A stretch of 40,908 bases of DNA from Bryobacterales bacterium (GTDB lineage: Bacteria; Acidobacteriota; Terriglobia; Bryobacterales; Bryobacteraceae), in assembly GCA_003135055.1 (NCBI GenBank), contig PLDF01000195.1, positions 31,608 through 72,515 of the forward strand. The letters are read 5' to 3'. A program made the position numbers and the translations under genes. Shown here piece after piece: positions 17,360 through 26,552 of the stretch. How positions within the stretch are numbered: the stretch's first letter is position 1; the number at the start of each line of letters is the position of its first letter. The notes under the pieces were generated by a model. The model searched no databases, was not told the DNA's origin, and was given only the letters and a program-made list of their open reading frames with translations.

Positions 17360-17434
17360 GGTGCGCCAGTTGGTATTACCATGGACTACAGTGCCCTTCG
17401 ACAAGCCTCGAAGATTCACTGGAGAGAAATGCCG

Positions 17435-18517
17435 ATGATGCGCGAGTTTTCAGCCCTATGTTTTTTGTGGTTGATTCTGTTTGCCCGGCCTGCGCGCGCT
17501 TGCCAATGCATGTTATCGCTTTCCGCCTGCCATGAAGTTGGGGCGAGCGATCTCGTGTTCATCGGAACGGTTGAATTGATCGAACCGATGTTCCTGAATC
17601 GCTGGAACACGACCAGCCCGGCGTCCATACGGTCGATTTACGATGCCTATACCAGCGCGCGGGAACGCCCTTCGGCGGCGGCTCTGGCGCGGTTTAAGGA
17701 CGCATATCTGAAAACCTTTCCGGAGTTGGCGGCGGATGAAAAGAATCGGGTGCAAGCCGCGAAGACGATATCCGATATCACGTCGTCGTTCTATTCCTCG
17801 CTGGCTCGCGGTATGCGAGTCCGGTTCCGGGTGAAAACAGTCTTCAAACACGAGGACGACGATGCCCCCACGGATACCGCCGCCAAAGACAAAGGTAAGG
17901 GAACGAAGGACGACGACGACCGGAAAAAGGGCGCGGGGAAAAACGATTCCGTCAAAACGGCCGGCGCGGACAACGATAATGACAAGAAGGGCGACGAGGA
18001 TTTCTTCGAGGTCGAGACGGCATTCGGCGAATGTGGCTACGACTTTCAGGCGGGAGAAACATACCTGGTGTATGCGGATAGCGACGAAGGTTCCAATGTC
18101 TTGTCCACCAGCAGTTGCACGCGGACCCGCAGGTTGTCGGACGCGGGCGAGGACCTGACATATCTCCTGGTTTACAAGGATCGTCCGGAGGAATCGACGA
18201 GGTTGGAGGGGTTCACCACCACCGATGAGTACTACCAGCTCGGTTTCGACGAAATGCACGACCCCGAGACGACCAAGGCGCCGGCCGCGGGCGTCATTGT
18301 CGAGCTGCAATCCGATCGGCTGACCCGCTACGCGGAATCGGACCGCAATGGCAGATTTGTATTCGACGGCCTTCGCCAGGGAGACTACAAAGTGTCGGCA
18401 TTCGCCCGCGGATACCCCGTGGAAACGCAATTGTTAGCGGGTCCGCAGCCGTTCCATATCGGCGAAAAGAGCTGCGCCCGGCAGGTGCTTCTACTGCCGA
18501 AGAAGGAGGGTAACTGA
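17435..18517 (+). CDS. secreted TIMP/NTR-like protein with acidic linker and C-terminal carboxypeptidase-regulatory-like domain
   Basis: A 360-aa exported protein. The start at 17435 is chosen because ggagag at 17421-17426 lies 8 bases before it. Residues 1-22 form a signal peptide, and the mature protein would begin Cys-Gln-Cys (C23-x-C25), as in tissue-inhibitor-of-metalloproteinase (NTR) domains, followed by LVFIGTVELIEP. A low-complexity Asp/Lys stretch (about residues 145-190) separates this from EVETAFGECGYDFQAGETYL and VYADSDEG, still NTR-like. The final ~80 residues (AAGVIVELQSDRLTRYAESD, NGRFVFDGLRQGDYKVSAF) form a regulatory-like beta-sandwich. Function unknown. It belongs to the run of exported proteins behind the sigma/anti-sigma pair. 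Confidence 0.75.
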   Translation: MMREFSALCFLWLILFARPARACQCMLSLSACHEVGASDLVFIGTVELIEPMFLNRWNTTSPASIRSIYDAYTSARERPSAAALARFKDAYLKTFPELAADEKNRVQAAKTISDITSSFYSSLARGMRVRFRVKTVFKHEDDDAPTDTAAKDKGKGTKDDDDRKKGAGKNDSVKTAGADNDNDKKGDEDFFEVETAFGECGYDFQAGETYLVYADSDEGSNVLSTSSCTRTRRLSDAGEDLTYLLVYKDRPEESTRLEGFTTTDEYYQLGFDEMHDPETTKAPAAGVIVELQSDRLTRYAESDRNGRFVFDGLRQGDYKVSAFARGYPVETQLLAGPQPFHIGEKSCARQVLLLPKKEGN

Positions 18518-18621
18518 GACCGTCTGAGGTAGCCGATCAAAACCGCCGGGCTATCGGTTCCGGAAACGGGCCGGCTTGGTGGAAAGTCCGCCTAAAGACC
18601 AATGCAACCGGGACGTTCTCA

Positions 18622-19398
18622 GTGCGACGCATCTGTTTCCCGGCGCTCTTCTGCGCCATCGGCATTCTTGCCGGTTGCTCGGGAACACGGACGAAAGAGC
18701 CGCCGGCCGAATCGAAGAAGGAGCCCGTCCCCTCATATTTTAAGGTCGATCCCGGTACCGCTGGGGTTCTGAAGGGGACAGTCCGTTTCACGGGAAAGAA
18801 GCCCGCGCGCACGAGGATCGATATGAGTGGAGATCCGGCCTGCGCCGAGGCGCACCATGGGATTGCCTACGACGAATCGGTGGTAGTGAATCCCAATGGC
18901 ACGCTGGCCAATGCGTTCGTCTACATCAAGAGCGGCCTCGAGGGAAAGACGTTCGAAGTACCAGCGGCCGCGGCCGTAATCGACCAGCGCGGCTGCTGGT
19001 TTCGTCCGCGCGTTCTGGGAATACAGACCGGCCAAACTCTGCAGGTGACGAACTCCGACCCGGTGACGCACAATATCCACCCGCTCGCCCAGATCAATCG
19101 CGAATGGAACCACAGCCAGGGACAGGGGGACGCGCCCCTGGCCCGAAAGTTTCTCAAGCCCGAAGTGATGATTCGGGTCAAATGCAACATCCACCGCTGG
19201 ATGCACGCATTCATCGGCGTCGTCGATAATCCTTACTTCGCGGTAACGGGTTCGGACGGGACGTTCGAGATACGAAATGTGCCGCCTGGCGATTACCTGA
19301 TCGAAGTCTGGACGGAAACGCTCGGCGCCCAGGAGCGGAAGATAACGGTGAGCCCTGCCGGAGAAATCGAGACCGCTTTCACGTTCAAAGGAGAATAG
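18622..19398 (+). CDS. cupredoxin-like lipoprotein with C-terminal carboxypeptidase-regulatory-like segment
   Basis: A 258-aa protein from the GTG at 18622. MRRICFPALFCAIGILAGC is a lipoprotein signal with the lipidated Cys at 19. A cupredoxin-like domain follows. Candidate copper ligands are H150 and H153 (THNIHPL) and C188-x2-H191-x2-M194 (VKCNIHRWM), the order expected for a type 1 copper site. The end (TFEIRNVPPGDYLIEVWTET) is a regulatory-like beta-strand module common in this phylum. It could carry electrons or bind copper at the cell surface, though many family members are of unknown function and may not hold metal. The propeller lipoprotein gene follows after 4 bases, so the two are cotranscribed. 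Confidence 0.82.
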   Translation: MRRICFPALFCAIGILAGCSGTRTKEPPAESKKEPVPSYFKVDPGTAGVLKGTVRFTGKKPARTRIDMSGDPACAEAHHGIAYDESVVVNPNGTLANAFVYIKSGLEGKTFEVPAAAAVIDQRGCWFRPRVLGIQTGQTLQVTNSDPVTHNIHPLAQINREWNHSQGQGDAPLARKFLKPEVMIRVKCNIHRWMHAFIGVVDNPYFAVTGSDGTFEIRNVPPGDYLIEVWTETLGAQERKITVSPAGEIETAFTFKGE

Positions 19399-19402
19399 TT
19401 CC

Positions 19403-20470
19403 GTGACCAGTCTAAAGCATCTGCTGCTTCCAGCATGTATGATCGCATGCTACACGGGTTGCTCAAGCCCCGCGCCGGTACAACCAGCTGAGAATAAGGC
19501 CCCCGCGGAATCGACGGCGTTCCGGATCTATGTCACCAATGAGGTGTCGGGAGATATGACGGTGATCGATTCCGCGACATACAACGTCATCGCCACGGTA
19601 CCGCTGGGCAAGCGCCCCCGAGGCATTCATGCCAGTCCCGATCGAAAGACGATTTACGTGGCTCTAAGCGGTTCGCCCATCGCCGGTCCGGACGTCGACG
19701 AGAGTACCCTTCCTCCACCCGACAAGAGCGCGGATGGAATTGGCGTGTTCGATGTCGCGCAAAATAAGATTGTTCGAGTAATCAAGGGCGGCTCCGATCC
19801 GGAGAACTTTGACCTTAGCAAGGATGGGACCCAGTTGTTCATCTCAAACGAAGACGACGCAGCCGTCAGTGTGGTTGACATCGCGTCGGGCATGGTGGTC
19901 AAGTCGGCGAAGGTCGGTGAGCAGCCCGAAGGAGTCAAGGTCACTCCGGACGGGAAGCTTGTTTATGTCACCTCGGAGGAAACGGGCACTATCTCGGTAT
20001 TCGATCCGGTTGCGGGTAAGATCCTGAAGACGTTTAAAGTCGGACATAGACCGCGCTCGGTGGCTTTCCTGCCCGATGGATCAAGGGCTTATGTCAATGC
20101 CGAGAACGACGGTACTGTTGTCGTAGTGGATGCAGTGAAGCAGAAGATGATTCAGGCGATATCGCTCGGCAAGCCGGGGACGATCAAGCCGATGGCGGTT
20201 CTGCTTTCACCGGATGCTAGCAAGCTTTTCGTAAGTACGGGCCGCGGCCATCAGGTTTTCACGATCGACACAGCCACTAACAAGGTCGTTGGATCGGTGG
20301 AGGTGGGGCCGCGTCCCTGGGGTATCGCGCTGTCGCCGGATGGCAAGACGCTCTATTCGGCGAACGGGCCTTCGAACGATATTTCCGTGGTGGATGTCGC
20401 CACTAACGCCGTCGTCAGGAAAATCAAAGCCGGCGGGAGCCCTTGGGGCGTAATCGCCCTGGACCGCTAA
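19403..20470 (+). CDS. YVTN-repeat beta-propeller lipoprotein
   Basis: A 355-aa surface or periplasmic beta-propeller. The GTG at 19403 has aggag at 19389-19393 in front of it. A lipobox ACYTGC places the lipidated Cys at 20. Repeats of the YVTN/cytochrome-d1-like type recur every ~45 residues: FRIYVTNEVSGDMTVIDSAT, KLVYVTSEETGTISVFDPVA, SRAYVNAENDGTVVVVDAVK and KTLYSANGPSNDISVVDVAT. The blades suggest a complete propeller. Such proteins often accompany c-type cytochromes, quinoproteins or copper proteins, and here the direct neighbour is a cupredoxin-like lipoprotein. No haem motif (CxxCH) was seen, so a binding or scaffold role is more likely than an enzymatic one. Confidence 0.9.
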   Translation: MTSLKHLLLPACMIACYTGCSSPAPVQPAENKAPAESTAFRIYVTNEVSGDMTVIDSATYNVIATVPLGKRPRGIHASPDRKTIYVALSGSPIAGPDVDESTLPPPDKSADGIGVFDVAQNKIVRVIKGGSDPENFDLSKDGTQLFISNEDDAAVSVVDIASGMVVKSAKVGEQPEGVKVTPDGKLVYVTSEETGTISVFDPVAGKILKTFKVGHRPRSVAFLPDGSRAYVNAENDGTVVVVDAVKQKMIQAISLGKPGTIKPMAVLLSPDASKLFVSTGRGHQVFTIDTATNKVVGSVEVGPRPWGIALSPDGKTLYSANGPSNDISVVDVATNAVVRKIKAGGSPWGVIALDR

Positions 20471-20487
20471 CCATTCGAGCGTCGGAA

Positions 20488-21093
20488 ATGAACTTGAAGC
20501 GACTGACCGTCATCGCCGTCTTGCTCTGCCTGGCGGCGATCTTGTCTCCGGTATTGCAGGCGCAGACCGTGAGCTGGCGGATCGACCCGCTTCACAGCAG
20601 CGCACAGTTTAGCGTACGGCACATGATGATTTCGACGGTGCGCGGGCAGTTCGGCGGAGTTAAAGGCGGGATGACTTACGATCCGAAGAATCCCGCGGCT
20701 TCGTCCGTCGAAGCCACCATCGACTGCGCCACGGTTAACACTGGAGAGCCTAAGCGGGACGCGGACTTGAAGACGGCGGAATTCTTCGACGTGAAGCGTT
20801 ACCCGGTTATGAAGTTCAAGTCGAGGAAAGTCGCAATCGCGGGTCCGGACAAGCTTAGAGTTACCGGGGACCTGACTATCAACGCCATTACCCGGCAGGT
20901 GGTTCTTGAAGTCGATGGGCCTACGGCGCCGATACGGGATACTCAGGGACGCGAAAAGATCGGAGTGAGCGGCCTTGCGAAGATCAGCCGCAAAGAGTTC
21001 GGTATCTTGTACAACCCGATCATGGAAGCCGGGGGCGTGGCAGTGAGCGATGAGGTTACGATCGTTTTGGAAATCGAGCTGATAAGGAATTAG
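20488..21093 (+). CDS. YceI family periplasmic protein
   Basis: A 201-aa YceI-like lipocalin-fold protein that binds isoprenoid or polyprenol-type lipids in characterised homologs. The ATG at 20488 (MNLKRLTVIAVLLCLAAILS) gives a signal peptide ending near QAQ; a start overlapping the propeller gene is possible but would bury it. Family features are WRIDPLHSSAQFSVRHMMIS, TVRGQFGGVKGGMTYDPKNP, AEFFDVKRYPVMKFKSRKV and the C-terminal VSDEVTIVLEIELI. It begins 17 bases after the propeller gene and probably closes the exported-protein run. A role in quinone or lipid handling alongside the cupredoxin-like and propeller lipoproteins is inference. Confidence 0.93.
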   Translation: MNLKRLTVIAVLLCLAAILSPVLQAQTVSWRIDPLHSSAQFSVRHMMISTVRGQFGGVKGGMTYDPKNPAASSVEATIDCATVNTGEPKRDADLKTAEFFDVKRYPVMKFKSRKVAIAGPDKLRVTGDLTINAITRQVVLEVDGPTAPIRDTQGREKIGVSGLAKISRKEFGILYNPIMEAGGVAVSDEVTIVLEIELIRN

Positions 21094-21114
21094 GACTGAT
21101 CCACCCAAGGCGTT

Positions 21115-21862
21115 CTAACTGGAGCCCAAGGTTTTGAAGGCGCGGAGTGGAATCGACACATCCGCACCGCAGAGGCCTTTCATCTGCGCCTGCCTGGCCG
21201 CGCTGGGCAACACGAGGGAATGCTCAACATCCGACGGCGATTTCACCTCGCCGTCCGCGATAGCTAACGCCAGGTCCGCCGTTCGGATGGTTGAGAATTC
21301 CTGGGTGGAGACCACTCCTTTGGCCTGCCCCGGAAGGTGAACGATAAACGGAACGTGAGGATCCCGACCGCCATCGATGCGAGTGGGAAAGCGCGCGGGA
21401 TGGTCGGAACTCAGTATGATCGCGGTCTTCGAGTCGAGGCCGGCCCCATTAAGCGTGGCGAGAATGTCGCCGACGGATCGGTCCACCAACTCGAGCGCAT
21501 CGTCGTAGAGAGCGGCCGAATAGCCGGAACGCCGGGAACGTCCGCCGTTCGGACTGTAAAAGTACGGCGTATGCGGAATATTGAAGTGGATGAACGCCAG
21601 CCCGATAGATGGGTCGGCGGCGTAGCGCCGCGCGGCCGCCATCAGCGCTTCATACTCGGCGGAGTGGCGTTCGGCCACGAGTGAAAGCCAAAAAAACGGA
21701 AATCAGCGACGTCTCGAACAACATGCGCGTCTCGTCGACTGCCGCTGCAAGAACCGTGTGGCTGGCGCTCGATGTCTGTTCATACTTCCCATCCCAATAG
21801 CAATCGGTTATCCGGGCGGCGAAAGCGCGGCAGTAAAGCAGGTACCATCCCGCCTCGGCCGT
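21115..21862 (-). pseudogene. truncated sulfatase/alkaline-phosphatase-superfamily pseudogene
   Basis: The 3' part (start near 21680, ERHSAEYEALMAAARRYAAD, then IHFNIPHTPYFYSP, GDILATLNGAGLDSKTAIIL, SSDHPARFPT and GGRDPHVPFIVHLPGQ) matches the C-terminal half of a membrane sulfatase-like family. The metal-site segment SSDHP is present. Upstream, in another frame, lies GWYLLYCRAFAARITDCYWD and later MLFETSLISVF. The frames meet at a run of seven A (plus strand, about 21690). With six, the protein would read SVFWLSLVAERHS without a break. The N-terminal membrane helices and first metal ligands are absent upstream of about 21862. It is therefore 5'-truncated whatever the status of the homopolymer. 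Confidence 0.8.
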
Positions 21863-21973
21863 TGAATTCGCGGAAGGTGAGGATCGGCCCCGATGAGGCC
21901 CGGCCTCATCCGCGCCGGCCGGCTGCCATAGCGGAACCGCGCGCGCATCGGGCATTCACCCGATTGAATGTAT

Positions 21974-21991
21974 TAGTTGACTAGTACACTA
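21974..21991. promoter_or_regulatory. palindromic GntR-type operator in the regulator's own promoter
   Basis: TAGTTGACTAGTACACTA matches its reverse complement at 14 of 18 positions. It lies 9 bases before the start codon of the GntR/YtrA-like gene. TATGAT at 21990-21995 could be a -10 whose transcription start would fall at or next to the ATG at 22001, giving a nearly leaderless mRNA. Binding here would block RNA polymerase, so autorepression is the simplest reading. The -35 is not clear. Confidence 0.6.
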
Positions 21992-22000
21992 TGATCGTAG

Positions 22001-22417
22001 ATGAGCACTACGCGCAACGGCGCCGCTTTCGCCTTTCGCCTGGATGCGGATAGCGGCGTGCCGGTTTACCGGCAGCTCATCGACCAGGTGACCGGCTCGC
22101 TTGCCGCGGGCTCGCTGGCCGCGGGCAACCAGCTTCCCACCGTCCGCCAGGCGGCGGTGGACCTGGCGATCAATCCCAACACCGTAATGCGAGCCTACCG
22201 CGAGCTGGAAATTCGCGGCATTCTGGAAACCCAGCAGGGCACGGGCACTTTTATCAGCCGCCAAAAGTCGAAGCGTCCCGACGCCGAGCGGCAGCGGCAG
22301 TTGAGCCAACTAGTTTCCGATTTCCTCGCGCGCGCCGGCGCCGCCGGTTTCACCGTTGAAGAATTACTGGAGCAAATTCATGATCCTTACGCCGATCGCC
22401 CAAAGAACAGGAGATAA
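22001..22417 (+). CDS. GntR family transcriptional regulator, YtrA-like
   Basis: A 138-aa short GntR regulator. The winged helix-turn-helix lies within residues ~15-85: SGVPVYRQLIDQVTGSLAAG, QLPTVRQAAVDLAINPNTVM, RAYRELEIRGILETQQGTGT FIS. A C-terminal helical tail of about 50 residues stands in place of a large ligand domain, as in the YtrA subfamily. YtrA proteins usually control ABC transporters, but here the gene 4 bases downstream is a slipin, so this operon controls a membrane-scaffold protein. The palindrome at 21974-21991 is its likely operator. The effector is unknown. Confidence 0.92.
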   Translation: MSTTRNGAAFAFRLDADSGVPVYRQLIDQVTGSLAAGSLAAGNQLPTVRQAAVDLAINPNTVMRAYRELEIRGILETQQGTGTFISRQKSKRPDAERQRQLSQLVSDFLARAGAAGFTVEELLEQIHDPYADRPKNRR

Positions 22418-22421
22418 CACC

Positions 22422-23297
22422 ATGAAGTCCCAAACGTTCGACCCTCGCATCAGCCGGGTTGGTTTAGCGGTGTTCATCCTCTGCATGACCGCCGGCGGCG
22501 GGCTGACCGCCGCTACGCGGAGTCCGTACCCCATCCTGGCCGGCGCCCTGATCGGTCTCTATTTTCTCTTCGCCATTCGCGTGGCCAACCAATGGGAGAA
22601 GGTTGCGGTGCTGCGCTTCGGCCGCTACATCGGTCTGCGCGGACCGGGGCTCTACCACATCATTCCCGTGGTCGATTCCATCAGCCGTTATGTGGATCAG
22701 CGCGTGCGCGTGGCCAGCGTCTCGGCGGAATCGACGCTCACGCGCGATACGGTTCCGGTGAACGTGGACGCGATCGTGTTCTGGCTGGTATGGAACGCCG
22801 AAAAATCGATTCTCGAGGTGCAGGATTTCGGGCAGGCCGTCGACATGAGCGCGCAGACGGCGCTGCGGGAATCGATCGGCCGCCACGATCTTCACCAGAT
22901 GGTGGCCGAGCGGGAGATGCTGGGCCTCGAGTTGCAGCGCATTCTCGATAGCAAGACGAACCCGTGGGGCATCACGGTGCAATCGGTGGAGATTCGCGAC
23001 GTGCAGATCCCCATGGAGTTGCAGGACGCCATGTCCCGGCAGGCGCAGGCTGAGCGCGAGCGGCAGGCCCGCAACATTCTGGGGCAGGCGGAAATCGAAG
23101 TCGCGGACAAGTTCGCTCAAGCGTCGCTGGTATACCAGAACAACCCGACGGCCCTGCATCTGCGCGCCATGAACATGCTGTATGAGGCGATCAAGGAGCG
23201 CGGCTCGATGGTGATCGTACCCTCGTCGGCAGTGGAGACGATGGGCTTGGGCGGAAGTTTGGCGACGGCTTCGCTGGCGGGGGCGCGGCCCCAATAG
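22422..23297 (+). CDS. slipin family SPFH (band 7) membrane protein
   Basis: A 291-aa slipin/stomatin-like protein. The ATG at 22422 has aggag at 22409-22413, 8 bases upstream. Two hydrophobic segments (VGLAVFILCMTAGGGLTAAT and YPILAGALIGLYFLFAI) form an N-terminal membrane hairpin. The SPFH domain follows, with VAVLRFGRYIGLRGPGLYHI, VDQRVRVASVSAESTLTRDT VPVNVDAIVFW and GITVQSVEIRDVQIPMELQD. An Ala/Glu/Arg coiled stretch (MSRQAQAERERQARNILGQA) lies near the end. Such proteins oligomerise and organise membrane microdomains, often with an NfeD partner, but none is next to it; the NfeD-like gene in this window is at 36739. Cotranscribed with the GntR gene. Confidence 0.95.
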   Translation: MKSQTFDPRISRVGLAVFILCMTAGGGLTAATRSPYPILAGALIGLYFLFAIRVANQWEKVAVLRFGRYIGLRGPGLYHIIPVVDSISRYVDQRVRVASVSAESTLTRDTVPVNVDAIVFWLVWNAEKSILEVQDFGQAVDMSAQTALRESIGRHDLHQMVAEREMLGLELQRILDSKTNPWGITVQSVEIRDVQIPMELQDAMSRQAQAERERQARNILGQAEIEVADKFAQASLVYQNNPTALHLRAMNMLYEAIKERGSMVIVPSSAVETMGLGGSLATASLAGARPQ

Positions 23298-23308
23298 CAG
23301 CGCCCGGC

Positions 23309-25557
23309 TCACAATAGCTTATCCGGCGTAATCGGCAAGTCGCGAACGCGCTTTCCGGTGGCATGATAAATCGCGTTGGCGATGGCTGCCGCCGATCCGG
23401 TAATGCCGATTTCGCCGATTCCCTTAGCGCCCATCGGACTTACATGGAGATCGTCCTCTTCAACCCATGCAACGTCTATCGCGCCGATATCGGCATTGGT
23501 CGGCACATGGTACTCGGCCAGATTATTATTCACTATCCGGCCAAGCCGGGGATCGTACGCAGTCACTTCATGAAGGCGAGGCTGATGCCCCAAACCATGC
23601 CGCCGATGAACTGGCTTCGCGCGGTCTTGGCATTCAGAATCTTTCCCGCGCCAAAAACGCCGGTCATTCGCGCAACGTGAATCTGCCCCAGGTCCGCATC
23701 CACGTGGACCTCGGCGAATTGCGCGCCGAAGGAAAACATGGAAAAGGCTTTTGCGTCCTGGTTCTCTTTGGTGGAAGCTTCGGCTTCCACATATTGCCGG
23801 CCGCTGCGGGCGATCAAATCCTGTATGCGCTCGCCGGCGTTACCTCCTCCGCGCCGGACAATTTGTCCATTCTCAATTGTCAGTTCTTCCGGTTTAGCGT
23901 CGGCGTGCACGGAACGCCGATCCTCACTCGCCATGGCAAGCAACTTATCGCGCAGGGCAGTCGCCGCCTGATAAACGGCGGCGCCGGCGCTCGCCGCAGT
24001 CTGGGAACCGCCCGAGACCGGCGTCTCCGGATAGCGCGTATCGCCCAGACGGAAAGTGACGCGTGAAACCGGCACGCCCACCGCATCGGCGGCGATCTGA
24101 GTCATGATCGTATAAGTGCCGCCGCCGACATCCTGCGAGCCTGCTTCCACCCGTACTTCGCCATCGGCGCCCAGCCGCGCTTTTGCCGACGCGGGACTGC
24201 GCCGCGCGGGATAGACGGAAGTCGCCATGCCCCATCCGATGAGCGTGTTCTTTTCACGCATTGAGCGGGGCTCTGGCGAACGCTTTGCCCAGCCGAAGCG
24301 TTCCGCACCTTGCCGGTAACATTCACGAAGCGACTTGCTCGACCACGGGAGGCGCTTGTCCTCGTCGCGCTCCGCATAGTTTTTGAGCCGCAGCTCCAGC
24401 GGGTCCATCCCGTGCTTGTACGCCAGCTCATCCATCGCAACTTCAAGCGCGAATGTGCCCGGCGCTTCTCCGGGAGCGCGCGTGTAAGAAGGCGTTCCTA
24501 TGTCGGACCGCACCAGACGCTGCACCGTCGAGTTATTCGGGACCGAATACAGCATCCGAGTAGGGAAGGTCGCGGTCTCGGTAAATTCGTCCATAGTGGA
24601 CGTGTGGGAGAGCGTTTCATTTGTGAGAGCGGTCAGCGTTCCGTCCTTTGTTGCGCCGGCGGAAATGGTTTGCCGTGTTTCCGAACGGCATCCAACCGGG
24701 CCAAACATTTGGGGACGGCGCAGAATTAGCTTTACGGGCCGATTCACGTGGCGCGCCGCCATGGCGCAGAGGACGGTATGAGACCACGTCGGTCCTTTAC
24801 AGCCAAAGCCGCCGCCCAGAAAGAGCGAAATCACCCGGACGTTCTCCAACTGCAATCCGAACAAGCTAGCCATGCGCTTACGGTCGCCAAAGATTCCCTG
24901 AGACGTATCGTAGAGCGTCAGTTTGCCGGCGTTCTCCCAAACCGCGATCGTCGCGTGCGGCTCCATGGGCGAATGGGTATGGAAGGGAGTCGTGTAGATC
25001 TCTTCCATCCGGATAGCGGCTGTCTCCAACGCCTGCTTCGGATCGCCGCGTGAGCTTTGCCCGGGTTCGCCGGCGCCGCCCGCCTTCTTAGGAACGTAGG
25101 AACCCGAAAGACCGCTCTCGAAGGAGATCGAAGGTTGTTTCTCCTCATAGCGCACCATGATGCGATCGGCCGCCTCGCAGGCGGCCTCGAACGTTTCAGC
25201 GACTGCCACCGCAATGGGCTGATTCCCGTAAAATACCCGATCGTCCTGGAGTACTTGCAAGGCACGGTCCACGGGTGAAGACGGATCGACCGCCGTTGGG
25301 TCCTTCGCCAGTTTGATTCTGTCTTTGTGGGTCAGTACCGCAAGAACGCCTGGAACTCGCGCGGCCGCGGCTGTATCGATGGAGACGATTCGTCCTACCG
25401 AGATCGCACTCGTCTTGAGGACTGCGTAAGAGACGCCGGGAATATTCCAATCCGCGGCATATGTCGCCTGGCCGGTTACTTTCAGACGTCCGTCCACCCG
25501 GTCGAGCGGTTCGCCAACAGCTTCAGGCATGATCAGCGTTCTCCAATCCCCATCCAA
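23309..25557 (-). pseudogene. molybdopterin-binding large subunit of a xanthine dehydrogenase/PaoC-like oxidoreductase, frameshifted
   Basis: A long frame from 25557 (a TTG; the ATG at 25530, MPEAVGEPLDRVDGRLKVTG, is an alternative) reads through typical blocks: GQATYAADWNIPG, TPFHTHSPMEPHATIAVWEN, VISLFLGGGFGCKG, GSQDVGGGTYTIMTQIAADA and GGSQTAASAGAAVYQA. It ends at a tga at 23563, after GGMVWGISLAF. The missing end (HEVTAYDPRLGRIVNNNLAE YHVP..., GAKGIGEIGITG) lies in another frame down to 23309. One lost base near 23575 explains the break. The catalytic Glu of the GxGE motif is in the detached part, so the product would be inactive. The enzyme class oxidises aldehydes or N-heterocycles. It is last in the three-gene operon. 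Confidence 0.85.
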
Positions 25558-25563
25558 CTCAGC

Positions 25564-26552
25564 TCAGCCGCGTTCGCTTGCGGCGAGCAGCGCACGGACT
25601 GTGCAGCGGCGCGCCAGCTCCACCTTAAAGCCGTTATACCGATATGGCTTCGACCCCTTCATCAGAATCTCCGCGGCCTCCCGGAAGGCGGGTTCGGCCG
25701 CTTCCCGGCCGCGCAACGCTTCTTCCGCCGCCGGAATCCTCCAGGGTTTGTGCGCCACGCCACCTAACGCTATTCGGGCGTCGCGAATTCGACGGTTATC
25801 GCCGATATCTACGACCGCCGCTACCGACACCAGAGCGAACGCGAATGAGTTCCGGTCGCGTACCTTGAGATAGTGCGAGCGGCTCTGCGCGGGCGGGGTG
25901 GGAACATCGACGGCCGTAATCAATTCACCGGGCTTCAGCTCGCTCTCAATCTCGGGGGTGTCGCCGGGCAAACGGTAAAACGCGCTTATCGGAATAGTTC
26001 GTTCGCGCCGATCGCCCCTGACGACGATCCGCGCGTCGAGCGCGACAAGCGCTACCGCCATGTCACTGGTGTGTGTGGCGATGCAATGATCGCTGGCGCC
26101 GAGGACCGCGTGAATCCGGTTGTATCCGTGAAGGCCGCGCATCCCGATCCGGGCGAGCGTTTGTTACATTCCATGTAGCTGGGGTCGTAGAAATAATAAC
26201 AGCGCGTTCGCTGCAGGATCTTTCCACCTACAGTGGCCATGTTGCGGATCTGGGGCGAGGCGCCCGAAAGAAGCGCTTGGCTCAGGAGCGGAAAGCGCTC
26301 CATGACCAACGCATGAGCTGCCACCTCGCTGTTGCGCGCCATGGCGCCAATCCGGATTCCGCCGGCTTTTTCCTCGATGCCGGCGAGCGGCAAACGGCCG
26401 ATGTCGATCAGATGCTCGGGGTGTTCCACGCCCATTTTCATCAGATCGACGAGATTGGTTCCACCGCCCAGAAATTTCGCGCCGGCCTCGCGGCTTCCCA
26501 GCGAAATGGCGCCCGCGACATCATTGGGCCGTGAATAGGCAAAAGGTCTCAT
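25564..26552 (-). pseudogene. FAD-binding subunit of the PaoB/xanthine dehydrogenase type, frameshifted
   Basis: The ATG at 26552 starts [20 protein letters not shown] and continues with the FAD motif [20 protein letters not shown] and [20 protein letters not shown]. Near 26133 the frame changes, and the rest ([33 protein letters not shown]...) runs to the stop at 25564. One missing base accounts for it. Four Cys (RTRC, MEC, GSGC, SDHC) match the additional 4Fe-4S cluster of PaoB-type subunits. The start overlaps the stop of the 2Fe-2S gene (atga, 26549-26552), so translation was coupled. Either a single-base sequencing error or a real inactivating mutation is possible. Confidence 0.85.
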
